A stretch of DNA of 20,270 nucleotides from CBDUZS01 sp965371785 (GTDB lineage Bacteria; Fermentibacterota; Fermentibacteria; Fermentibacterales; JCC-6): NCBI GenBank assembly GCA_965371785.1, contig CBDUZS010000046.1, positions 1 through 20,270 on the forward strand, in the 5' to 3' direction. Shown here piece after piece: positions 6,754-13,874 of this stretch; the stretch's first letter is position 1; the number at the start of each line of letters is the position of its first letter. Below the pieces are notes generated by a model that was given only the letters and a program-made list of their open reading frames with translations, did no database searches and was not told the DNA's origin. Position numbers and translations under genes: made by a program.

Positions 6754-8302
6754 CGAGAAGAGAACCTTCTATGAACTCCCGCAGCAGACTGAGGCGGGGT
6801 ACGATCGATGAATCGATCGCGCTCACGCAATCGAACAGCCTGAGAAGCCTGTCTGCGGTATTGTACTCATCGCATCCACGGGGAACCTTTTTGAGAAGAG
6901 GGACTGCAAATGGTTTCAGAACAGGCAATTCGTAAGGTAACGATGAATTGAATATCGCATCTGCCTGCTCCTGGAACGGAAAGATGTACCGTCTCTCACC
7001 TCTTCTCACCATGGGCCAGTGAGCGATTGTCTCATGGGCGGTATATCCACGTGACGAACTGTCACGCACAATTCTCCTGATAAGCCTGCTGTCGGATGTA
7101 GACATTCGTGTAAGCCGATCAATGTTCAACTGTGTCAGAGCGGAAACGTACATCCTGAACTTTTCCCCCGGGTCGACCCCCGGCGTCAATTGATCGTTAA
7201 GTCCGTGGATTCCCTCTATCAGAAGGAATTCATTACTCTCCAGCTTCATTGGAAGCACTGCATCCCGTCTTTCTCCCGCAAGGAAATCGAATTCGGGCAG
7301 CATTACCTCTTCTCCACGGAGAAGTAGCCGGAGATCTCGCCCAAACATTTCCGTTTCAAGGGCTTCGAGGCATTCGAAGTCGGGGTTGCCATCCTTATCC
7401 TTCGGTGTTTCCGAACGATTCCGGAAGTAGTTGTCTACACTTACCATTCTTGCCCCAAAACCCTGTGCTCTGAGGTACGTTGACAGAAGTCTTGCTATCG
7501 TGGTCTTTCCGCTTGATGATGGCCCGGCAATGGTGATAACACGTTTCCTGGGGAAATTCTCCTCCAGTGACTTCACTATCTCGACTATCCTGTAGTTCTG
7601 ATAGAAATGGCTCATTATCACAAGCTCAAGCCCGCCATCCTCTTCAATACGAGTATTCAGCTCGCTTATCGTCCTTGCCCGCATCCTTGTGATGTGCCTT
7701 TCCTCGAGATCGTATTCTCTCGACAGGCGGGGCCTGTCCATCCATGGACCTATATCAGGCCAGTATGCGGAACCAGGAAATCTAAGAACAAATGCCCCGT
7801 CCTGAGGCTTGAGCTCCCAGTTCTCCAGCCACGAAGTGTCCGGAACCGCCGGACCCATGGCAAATGCCACGCTTTTATCGAGCACATTCATTCTATAAAT
7901 TCTTTTGCCGCAGTGCCATTTTTTTAACCCGTCAACGTAGCGTGTTTCACCGTCGGGCTCCAGCTTCACGTTGTGAATCGGGATTCCCTCTTTCACAACG
8001 AGTGATAGTTCCTCTGTAAGCCTCTGTACAAGGTCTTCTGCTGCGATATCAGGTCCATTTTCGAGCCCGCACCTGTAGCCGAGGGAAATCGAATGCTCTA
8101 CCCAGAGCGTTGATTCGGGAAATACGCGTTCAACGGCTAAATCAAGCGCCAGGATGAGCCCCCTTCTGTATACTTCACGCCCTTCCGATACCCATGGGGG
8201 AATAACTTCGATGTTCTCCGGGCTCTTCTCAGAGTTATCAAGCGGTTCGATGATTCCATCGGTATTCCTGAAAGCAATTGCCTTTTTCTGATCCCGTTTC
8301 AA
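6737..8302 (-). CDS. Uridine-kinase-like P-loop kinase fused to a threonyl-tRNA-synthetase-like domain
   Basis: About 521 aa, cytoplasmic. The N-terminal half carries a ThrRS second-additional-domain (tRNA_SAD)-like region (RRGLILALDLAVERVFPES, then VEHSISLGYRC). The C-terminal half is a phosphoribulokinase/uridine kinase fold: Walker A GPSSSGKTT, then VDNYFRN, EFDFLAGERR and a LIEGIHGLND strand. This fusion is known from Thermotoga, Clostridia and Bacteroidetes nucleoside kinases, which usually start with a TGS domain; here only about 35 residues precede the SAD-like region, so TGS is missing or reduced. The longest frame starts at TTG 8338 without a ribosome site. I prefer TTG 8302 because GGGAGGG lies 11 nt upstream. 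Uridine or another nucleoside is the likely phosphate acceptor, by family only. It leads an operon with the M1 peptidase. Confidence 0.83.
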   Translation of the reverse strand: MKRDQKKAIAFRNTDGIIEPLDNSEKSPENIEVIPPWVSEGREVYRRGLILALDLAVERVFPESTLWVEHSISLGYRCGLENGPDIAAEDLVQRLTEELSLVVKEGIPIHNVKLEPDGETRYVDGLKKWHCGKRIYRMNVLDKSVAFAMGPAVPDTSWLENWELKPQDGAFVLRFPGSAYWPDIGPWMDRPRLSREYDLEERHITRMRARTISELNTRIEEDGGLELVIMSHFYQNYRIVEIVKSLEENFPRKRVITIAGPSSSGKTTIARLLSTYLRAQGFGARMVSVDNYFRNRSETPKDKDGNPDFECLEALETEMFGRDLRLLLRGEEVMLPEFDFLAGERRDAVLPMKLESNEFLLIEGIHGLNDQLTPGVDPGEKFRMYVSALTQLNIDRLTRMSTSDSRLIRRIVRDSSSRGYTAHETIAHWPMVRRGERRYIFPFQEQADAIFNSSLPYELPVLKPFAVPLLKKVPRGCDEYNTADRLLRLFDCVSAIDSSIVPRLSLLREFIEGSLLDEDGD

Positions 8303-8454
8303 CTGAATTCTATCCCTCCCGTTGTGCCGCGCTCGCAAAATGGAAGATAAGCCAACCAGCCTGCAGGGAAAAGAGCAACCGTTCGGAATTACAGGTTTCG
8401 GAGGCTTTTTCCAGGGTTTTCGGCCTTTGCGAAATGGTAACTGGACGGCAAATC

Positions 8455-8463
8455 AATATAGCA
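8455..8463 (-). promoter_or_regulatory. Candidate extended -10 promoter for the kinase-peptidase operon
   Basis: On the minus strand, TGCTATATT fits an extended -10 element (TGn followed by a hexamer matching TATAAT at 5 of 6). No good -35 is placed upstream. It would give a leader of about 145 nt to the TTG at 8302. Confidence 0.27.
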
Positions 8464-8500
8464 GTAACATTCCTTTACATGGGTTGTTATATCCATACTC

Positions 8501-8638
8501 TTAACTCCCGAGGCATCTGATCCTGATGCGCTGGATGGCTTGAATATCGCTTTTAGTGGCGGTTGTTCGATAAAATATCACCTGTCCAGGCAATGGAACC
8601 ACATTCCAGAAGTGTCCTCGATACACGATTTGCTTCAT
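8501..8638 (-). CDS. Possible 45-aa small ORF
   Basis: ATG at 8638, stop at 8501. The product begins MKQIVYRGHFWNVVPLPGQ and ends basic (IQRIRIRCLGS). A GAGAAG stretch only 2 nt before the ATG is too close to be a good ribosome site. It resembles no family I know and could be chance in a 683-bp gap. Listed for completeness only. Confidence 0.15.
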   Translation of the reverse strand: MKQIVYRGHFWNVVPLPGQVIFYRTTATKSDIQAIQRIRIRCLGS

Positions 8639-8666
8639 TTCTTCTCGGACATGTTATTATTTTGTT

Positions 8667-8685
8667 TATAATGTGCTTCTAGAAG
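8667..8685 (+). promoter_or_regulatory. Perfect TATAAT box followed by a palindrome
   Basis: TATAAT at 8667-8672 is an exact -10 hexamer. The perfect palindrome CTTCTAGAAG at 8676-8685 sits where transcription would begin. The -35 region is poor. If used, it would give a leader of about 300 nt to the PPC-like gene, or a non-coding RNA. The palindrome position suits an operator, but this is a pattern match only. Confidence 0.3.
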
Positions 8686-8985
8686 TCGACAGGGTATTCG
8701 AACGTATTTTCTGGGCTTTCTACCTGCTATACTTCCTGCTGCAGGATCAACATTTCATAAGAAGACGAGTTACCACCCTACCCACCCTGTGATAGGTTGA
8801 ATCCATCCTTCGCAGAACGGTACTGGTGAATTTTGTCGCTACCCTTTTCCGGCTCGATCTGGAACCACCCCTCCCCTACCCGGGTAGATTGAGTATGCCG
8901 GACGGATCGGGAGGTTGACCGGAAGTCGAGCTTCCAGAATCTTCCATCTGTCCGTAAAACTTATCTCCTGAAAATGGAGGGGTGA

Positions 8986-9372
8986 ATGATTACCGGAATT
9001 CTAGTGGGACTGACAACAGCGATAATCGCAACAAGCCCGTTGCTGGAAGCGGAAGACGATCTCGATAGAGGTGCGACCGTAGTGTACGCGATAACACTCG
9101 TTGAGGATCTCGAGTATTGGCTGATTCTCGAATTTCCCGATACCCGAACCGATTTCGACGTTGTCGTGGCCTCAAAGGAGATGGATTTCGACGAATTCAT
9201 GAATCTCCCCTACTACGAGGATTTTCTCTATGCTACCGAACACGTTGTCGCTGAAGGCTTTGTCGAAGGCCCTGAGAGTTTCACTCTGCGTGCTCCCTAC
9301 ACCGGACCATTCTATATCGTAATACACGATATCGGAGGCTCCGGAGGTGCTTACCACCTGAAAGTCTACTGA
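8986..9372 (+). CDS. Small secreted protein with PPC-like beta-sandwich
   Basis: 128 aa. Residues 1-22 are hydrophobic and end in LLEA, consistent with a signal peptide, although the n-region lacks a positive charge. The rest resembles a bacterial pre-peptidase C-terminal (PPC) domain: YWLILEFPDTRTDFDVVVAS gives the early strands and a Thr-Gly-Pro-Phe-Tyr-Ile-Val-Ile strand precedes GGSGGAYHLKVY at the end. PPC domains normally hang on secreted peptidases; here the domain stands alone. The ATG is supported by GGAGGGG just upstream. The stop lies 5 nt before the xseA start, so it is probably co-transcribed with xseAB, an odd partner for a DNA nuclease. Fold assignment is moderate and function unknown. 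Confidence 0.7.
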   Translation: MITGILVGLTTAIIATSPLLEAEDDLDRGATVVYAITLVEDLEYWLILEFPDTRTDFDVVVASKEMDFDEFMNLPYYEDFLYATEHVVAEGFVEGPESFTLRAPYTGPFYIVIHDIGGSGGAYHLKVY

Positions 9373-9377
9373 GACAC

Positions 9378-10739
9378 TTGGCCGATTCCAATCTCCCTGA
9401 AGGCCGGAGCAGAGACTACACCGTCCTCAGTCTGAACAGAAACGTCAGCAACCTGCTGAAGACGGCATATCCATACCCGGTATGGCTGCGTGGTGAATTA
9501 TCTGCTACTCCAAGGCCCAACAGCAGGGGCCACATGTATTTTCAGCTAATAGACCCTTCGAATTCTGGCGGTCAGCCACAGGCCTCCATCGACTGCGTCC
9601 TCTTTGCAGGCGCCAGATCCCTTGCAGTGAGAGATTTTGCCAGGGAAGGGCTGGTTTTCGAACTCACCGAAGGCATGTCGGTCAGGGTGCTCGGAGCAGT
9701 CGATATATGGCCTCAGGGGGGGCGGTATCAGTTCATCGTGCAGACCGTAGACCCCGTTTGGACGCAGGGAGAACAGGCTCTGAACCTGAGAAAGCTGCTC
9801 GAGAATCTGACCGAATCAGGTGTTCTGGCCGAGAATTCGACCTTGAGGATGAAAAGAGTACCTCTCGTTGTTGGGCTCGTTACATCGGAAGGCTCTGCGG
9901 CTTGCAGGGATTTCATCGAGACCCTCAGGGAAAGCGGCTTTCCGTTCATCGTACACACTGCCTGGGCACCGATGCAGGGAAGGGAGACCTCAAAAGGTGT
10001 CGTTGCGGCATTCAACAAACTCCTTGCGATACAAGGTATTGATGTAGTTGTACTTTCCCGGGGCGGGGGTTCCGCAACAGATCTCAACTGGTTCAACGAC
10101 GAAGCCATTGCAAGAACGATCTCCCAGCTCCCATGGCCGGTGATATCCGGGATAGGGCATGAAACCGACACCACTCTTCCGGACTACGCTGCCCACACTC
10201 GAGCCAAGACCCCGACCCAGGCGGCATCCATACTCGTCGACATGGTCGCCGATTATCTCCAGGATCTTGACTCCTTGAGTAATCTCCTTGCCAGAACCGC
10301 GGTTCCTGGACTAAAACGTGCTCTTGACAGGCTGACCGGGCTTGAGAAACAGCTCGTAAACTACACTGCAGCCGTCTTGCGAAAGGCTGAAATATCGCTC
10401 GAAGCCGTCTGCAGCAGGTTCCGCTTAGCTGCTCTCCTCCCTGCCCTCAGAATCTCCTCCCACAGGCTCGAGACGTTGAAACATCGTCTTGGAGCACACC
10501 TGGATCATCGTTTCAGGAGTGAAGAACTCCTGCTGGAGAGATTATCCGGGCAGATTGACAGGCGAAACCCCCGTAAGATGCTTGCCCTTGGCTGGGCTAT
10601 TGTAAGGAATGAGAAGGGCGGACTCGTGGATTCGGTAGGCGCCGTGTCCCGATCCGATGTCATAGATGTGACTCTGAAAGACGGATCTCTCCTGGCAGAA
10701 GTCAGAAACGTCCGTAACAAGGAGGATAACGATGGGTGA
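9378..10739 (+). CDS. xseA: Exodeoxyribonuclease VII large subunit
   Basis: 453 aa, the usual length for XseA. The N-terminal OB-fold (about 14-125) begins with YTVLSLNRNVSNLLKT and has WLRGELS and GHMYFQLID for single-strand DNA binding. The catalytic domain shows LVTSEGSAACRDFIETL (about 168-184), LSRGGGSATDLNWFNDEAIA (about 226-245), GIGHETDTTLPDYAAHTRAKTPTQAA (split by the family's GHExD motif, about 258-283) and a long coiled region after 285. With XseB it degrades single-stranded DNA from both ends. The start TTG 9378 is the only usable start before the conserved YTVLSLN motif and has no strong ribosome site; it may be translationally coupled to the gene 5 nt upstream. It overlaps xseB by 8 nt. 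Confidence 0.95.
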   Translation: MADSNLPEGRSRDYTVLSLNRNVSNLLKTAYPYPVWLRGELSATPRPNSRGHMYFQLIDPSNSGGQPQASIDCVLFAGARSLAVRDFAREGLVFELTEGMSVRVLGAVDIWPQGGRYQFIVQTVDPVWTQGEQALNLRKLLENLTESGVLAENSTLRMKRVPLVVGLVTSEGSAACRDFIETLRESGFPFIVHTAWAPMQGRETSKGVVAAFNKLLAIQGIDVVVLSRGGGSATDLNWFNDEAIARTISQLPWPVISGIGHETDTTLPDYAAHTRAKTPTQAASILVDMVADYLQDLDSLSNLLARTAVPGLKRALDRLTGLEKQLVNYTAAVLRKAEISLEAVCSRFRLAALLPALRISSHRLETLKHRLGAHLDHRFRSEELLLERLSGQIDRRNPRKMLALGWAIVRNEKGGLVDSVGAVSRSDVIDVTLKDGSLLAEVRNVRNKEDNDG

Positions 10740-10956
10740 CGACAAAAAACCAACCTATGAAGACGAACTGGCCGAACTCACTGCTCTGGTCGATGAAATA
10801 AGCGGCGAGAACTGCCCTGTGGATACACTGGAGCAGAAAGTGGGCAGAGCCGCCGAACTGATAAAGGATCTACGGGGAAGACTTGCTTCAACGGAGCTGA
10901 CAGTGAAAAACGTTCTGACGGAGATAGAGAGTTCTCCCGAACCGGCAAAGGACTGA
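10732..10956 (+). CDS. xseB: Exodeoxyribonuclease VII small subunit
   Basis: 74 aa, all-helical and acidic, typical of XseB: YEDELAELTALVDEISG, then VDTLEQKVGRAAELIKDLRG and a C-terminal helix with LASTELTVKNVL. Several copies bind the long helices of XseA in the holoenzyme. The ATG follows AAGGAGG within the last codons of xseA (8-nt overlap), so translation is coupled. The TGA abuts the minus-strand TGA of the next gene inside the palindrome CTGATCAG (10953-10960), leaving no intergenic base. Confidence 0.93.
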   Translation: MGDDKKPTYEDELAELTALVDEISGENCPVDTLEQKVGRAAELIKDLRGRLASTELTVKNVLTEIESSPEPAKD

Positions 10957-11952
10957 TCAGCAGCGGATCATATCCCTCAGCGTAGCAATAACTGCTTCTG
11001 GAACAGCACCTTCAGGGTCAAGCAAAATACGTGAGCCAGCAGACAATGGCGCAAACCTGTCGACGTTTCCCGTTCTGAACAACGCGAGCACTGGAACGTT
11101 CAAAGCACTGGCGACGTGCATGGGACCCGTATCTGCCGACACGAATGCCCTGAGCCCTGCGACCGATCTCATGAACTCCTGTAAACCCATGGGAGGCATC
11201 ACACTCGCACCGGCTCCTGATAATTCCTCTGCAAGAATACGTTCATCCTCACTGCCCCAGTAGAGCTCGAGATTGAAATGAGCTGTAATAAGGCTGACAA
11301 TATCCCTCATCCTGTCTGGTGGACAGGCCTTTCCGGGCTTTCCCCCGACATGAAGGCCAACCCCTTCGCGTGGTAATACACCGTCGACCACTAGACCTGG
11401 AGCAGTCCATTCCGGCCAATCCGCCCAGACGCTTCCAAGGCTGTGGATGGTGAGGCTTTCATGGTCGGTCGGGTCGGGAACTCCGGATACCGACGTGAAC
11501 CACCCCTCCCAGTTTCCAGAAGGAGTGCCGATGCGTGCCCTTGCGCCGCTCAGTGCGGTGATAACAGCACTCGAGAGGGAAAAGGAAAAGGGGTGAGAGG
11601 CATCTATCGCAACATCGAACCTTTCCTTCCTGAGCCTCCTGACGAGAGAAAAAAACTCCCAGGGGAAAAGTGTCTGGCGTTTCTTATCAACCGTTATCGT
11701 CGAGTAGCCCTGACATTCCAGTATTTCAGCGAACACGTGGCTGAGAAGGAGCACGAGCCTTGCATCGGGAAATCTTTGCCCGAGACTTCTCAGGAGGGGC
11801 TCCATGAGAACGAGATTCCCCATCCTGTTGTCCGTTCTCACGACCAGTATGCTTGAAGGATTTCCCGGAAGGGGTACGCTCTTGCCCACGCAGAGTCTCC
11901 TGAGAAGGCCGCCAAACCTCTTTCTGCCGGATCGTTCTATGCGCTTGAGCAT
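10957..11952 (-). CDS. Glycosyltransferase family 9 (heptosyltransferase-like) protein
   Basis: 331 aa, GT-B fold, expected at the inner face of the cytoplasmic membrane. The N-terminal domain opens with ILVVRTDNRMGNLVLMEPLL (about 35-54), the GT9 equivalent of the D-x-x-x-T-P-x-L region. The C-terminal nucleotide-sugar domain has GVGLHVGGKPGKACPP (about 197-212) and SADTGPMHVASALNVPVLAL (about 272-291), the hallmark of LPS heptosyltransferases and their relatives. It probably adds heptose or another sugar to an LPS core or similar glycan. The ATG has AAGGAG 8 nt upstream and lies 5 nt after miaB, so it is the last gene of the PilZ-PorV operon. Acceptor and sugar cannot be told from the sequence. 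Confidence 0.9.
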   Translation of the reverse strand: MLKRIERSGRKRFGGLLRRLCVGKSVPLPGNPSSILVVRTDNRMGNLVLMEPLLRSLGQRFPDARLVLLLSHVFAEILECQGYSTITVDKKRQTLFPWEFFSLVRRLRKERFDVAIDASHPFSFSLSSAVITALSGARARIGTPSGNWEGWFTSVSGVPDPTDHESLTIHSLGSVWADWPEWTAPGLVVDGVLPREGVGLHVGGKPGKACPPDRMRDIVSLITAHFNLELYWGSEDERILAEELSGAGASVMPPMGLQEFMRSVAGLRAFVSADTGPMHVASALNVPVLALFRTGNVDRFAPLSAGSRILLDPEGAVPEAVIATLRDMIRC

Positions 11953-11957
11953 GAAAA

Positions 11958-13250
11958 TTACTCCTTCGGGGCGCCGAAGTGCGTCCAGCCGTCTGCCCGG
12001 GTGATCCTGACATCTGTTCTCGTGCCGGGCTCGAACGATGTGCCCTCGAGAATGACCACTCTGTTACCCTCTGTTCTACCCGACTGCTGCCCCGGTCTCT
12101 TCGCCGGACCCGTTACGAGCACCTGCCTGCAGCTGCCGACCAGAGCCTGGGACCTTGTGACCGTTATCTCCCGCTGTATCTCCTGCAGATGGTTCAATCT
12201 GGTCAGTCTGAGCTTCTCCGGAAGACTTCCGGGCAGATCGCATGCGGTGGTACCGGATCTCTCCGAATATTTGAACAGGAAGGCGTAGTCGAACTGGACC
12301 TCCCTGAGCAGCGAGACGGTATCCTCGAAGTCCTGCTCGGTCTCACCGGGGAAACCGGTAATCACGTCGGTAGACAGCACTATACCTGGCATCATGTCCC
12401 TCAGCATGTCGATCAGATCAAGGTATTGCGAACGCGTATAACCCCTGTTCATCAGTTCCAGGATACTGTCGCTTCCCGATTGTACGGGCAGGTGAAGCTG
12501 AGCACAGACGTTGTCGCAGGAGGCCATTACCGATGCAAGGTCCCGACCGCAGTCCTTGGGATGACTGGTAACGAAACGGATACTTGCACCCTCGGCTGCG
12601 TGGGACACCTTCCGCAGCAGCCCGGGAAAATCGAGCCCGTCCGAGCTGTAGGAGTTCACGTTCTGCCCCAGAAGTGTGATTTCGCCGTACCCCTCATCCG
12701 CAAGCGATTTCACTTCAGCAACGATTCTATCGGCCCCCCTGCTATGTTCTCTCCCCCGTACGAAGGGCACTATGCAGTAGCTGCAAAAGTTGTCGCACCC
12801 TCTCATAATGGTAACAAACGCCCTGGGAAACTCCTTTCTGAGCGGTGAGACGTTCTCGTACTCCTCACCATCGAGTTCGGTAAGGGAGAGCCTCCTCCCC
12901 TCTTCGATCAGCGCTGGAAGGCTCGAGTAATTATCGGGGCCGACAACCAGATCAAGTGCCGGAAGGCGCCGCAGCAGCTCGTCACCATGCTCCTGTGCCA
13001 CGCAGCCGCAAAGAACGATTATCCTGCCGTCGGAACCAATGCCACCGAGCTGGGCAACCCTTCCGAGAGCCCTTACCTCAGCATGCTCCCTTACCGCGCA
13101 GGTAACTACGAGGATTACATCCGCGGTTTCGATGGAGGAGGCAGCAGTGTATCCGGACGATTGGAGAATTCCTGCGATGTTCTCGCTGTCATGGATATTC
13201 ATCTGGCAGCCATACACTTCCAGATGATAGGTGGAGGGTGAATGCATCAT
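11958..13250 (-). CDS. miaB: tRNA-2-methylthio-N6-dimethylallyladenosine synthase (MiaB)
   Basis: 430 aa radical-SAM methylthiotransferase that converts i6A37 to ms2i6A37 in tRNAs reading UNN codons. The N-terminal UPF0004 domain supplies the auxiliary cluster: C15 (YGCQMNIHDSE), C51 (TCAVREHAE) and C83 (CGCVAQ). The radical-SAM cluster is C152-x3-C156-x2-C159 (RGCDNFCSYCIVPFVRGRE). LPVQSGSDSILELMNRGYT (about 254-272) is typical of MiaB, and a TRAM domain closes the protein (about 370-430). TCAVREHAE favours MiaB over MtaB or RimO. Its ATG overlaps the TGA of the upstream lipid-kinase gene (ATGA), so coupling rather than a strong ribosome site likely drives translation. Confidence 0.95.
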   Translation of the reverse strand: MMHSPSTYHLEVYGCQMNIHDSENIAGILQSSGYTAASSIETADVILVVTCAVREHAEVRALGRVAQLGGIGSDGRIIVLCGCVAQEHGDELLRRLPALDLVVGPDNYSSLPALIEEGRRLSLTELDGEEYENVSPLRKEFPRAFVTIMRGCDNFCSYCIVPFVRGREHSRGADRIVAEVKSLADEGYGEITLLGQNVNSYSSDGLDFPGLLRKVSHAAEGASIRFVTSHPKDCGRDLASVMASCDNVCAQLHLPVQSGSDSILELMNRGYTRSQYLDLIDMLRDMMPGIVLSTDVITGFPGETEQDFEDTVSLLREVQFDYAFLFKYSERSGTTACDLPGSLPEKLRLTRLNHLQEIQREITVTRSQALVGSCRQVLVTGPAKRPGQQSGRTEGNRVVILEGTSFEPGTRTDVRITRADGWTHFGAPKE

Positions 13251-13849
13251 CCGGGAATGATCAGTTCCATTACTATGCCTGCAAGAATGGGTATTCTGAG
13301 ATTGTCATCGAGCGGAATTTCCAGCAGCTCCGCCATCGTTGCGGCCACCGAGCCGACAAGGAGTGCCATGGGGGTCAGGTTCCAGCCGAGTACGGGATTG
13401 AGGGATATCAGCAGAACACTCGAGAACAGGCAGGCGTTCAACGCGGCAAGGCTGCCTTCGAGAGTCCTGTTTCCCACCAGTTTTATCGAGCCGTACTGAC
13501 GGCCTATGAGACTGGCAAAGCTGTCCCCCAGGCTTAGGAAGACAAGGGCTGCCACCGCAATCTCGGTCCTGAAGAGAAATATCGTGAGTGCGCCTGAAGC
13601 CATTGAGATTGTAGAGGCGGTCATACCGCCACCCAGTTCCTTGTCTCTCAGCATTTTGCCGAAAATACCCAGGAAGAAGCGCTTGAAGGGTTTGTTCCTT
13701 ATCTTGAGCACATCGACTGTCAGCAGTGTTATTGCAGCGATGAGGAGAATCGGGACAAGAACCGATTTGTCTACGAATATGGCGGCGATCGGGATGATCA
13801 CCGATCCGAAATGTACACCCTTGCGAAGAATTTCTCCAACATGTGCCAT
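13247..13849 (-). CDS. SEC59/DGK1/VTE5-family polyprenol or diacylglycerol kinase-like membrane protein
   Basis: 200 aa with about six membrane segments. Motifs of the CTP-dependent lipid kinase and cytidylyltransferase-like family are in order: RKGVHFG (9-15), DKELGGGMTAS (69-79), LSLGDSFASLIGRQYG (105-120), GNRTLEGSLA (126-135) and IPLDDNLRIPILAG (178-191). Yeast Dgk1, dolichol kinase and phytol kinase share these; bacterial members are often labelled phosphatidate cytidylyltransferase. It likely phosphorylates a membrane lipid alcohol (diacylglycerol or polyprenol). It lies 25 nt after the PorV-like gene and overlaps miaB by 4 nt. Family is firm, exact substrate is not. Confidence 0.85.
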   Translation of the reverse strand: MAHVGEILRKGVHFGSVIIPIAAIFVDKSVLVPILLIAAITLLTVDVLKIRNKPFKRFFLGIFGKMLRDKELGGGMTASTISMASGALTIFLFRTEIAVAALVFLSLGDSFASLIGRQYGSIKLVGNRTLEGSLAALNACLFSSVLLISLNPVLGWNLTPMALLVGSVAATMAELLEIPLDDNLRIPILAGIVMELIIPG

Positions 13850-13874
13850 ATCGCGAGGTTGCTCAACTATCCGG

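Larger units (their letters stand above)
8303..8985. other. 683-bp intergenic region without a convincing gene
   Basis: Divergent gap between the kinase (minus) and the PPC-like gene (plus). It holds promoter-like sites for both strands, a 10-bp palindrome CTTCTAGAAG (8676-8685), a 12-bp palindrome CTACCCGGGTAG (8876-8887) and two C-rich tracts (8773-8787 and 8865-8881), which are G-rich on the minus strand. The only short frame worth a mention is a 45-codon minus-strand ORF at 8501-8638. I see no tRNA, no transposon end and no recognisable pseudogene. Confidence 0.5.

Noticed and set aside
8303..8985. Transposon remnant or pseudogene in the large gap
   Set aside because: I translated several frames and found only short, unrecognisable stretches and no terminal inverted repeats or target duplications.
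11979..12848. 289-codon plus-strand ORF
   Set aside because: It lies entirely antisense to miaB, whose motifs are unmistakable; the product has no recognisable domain.
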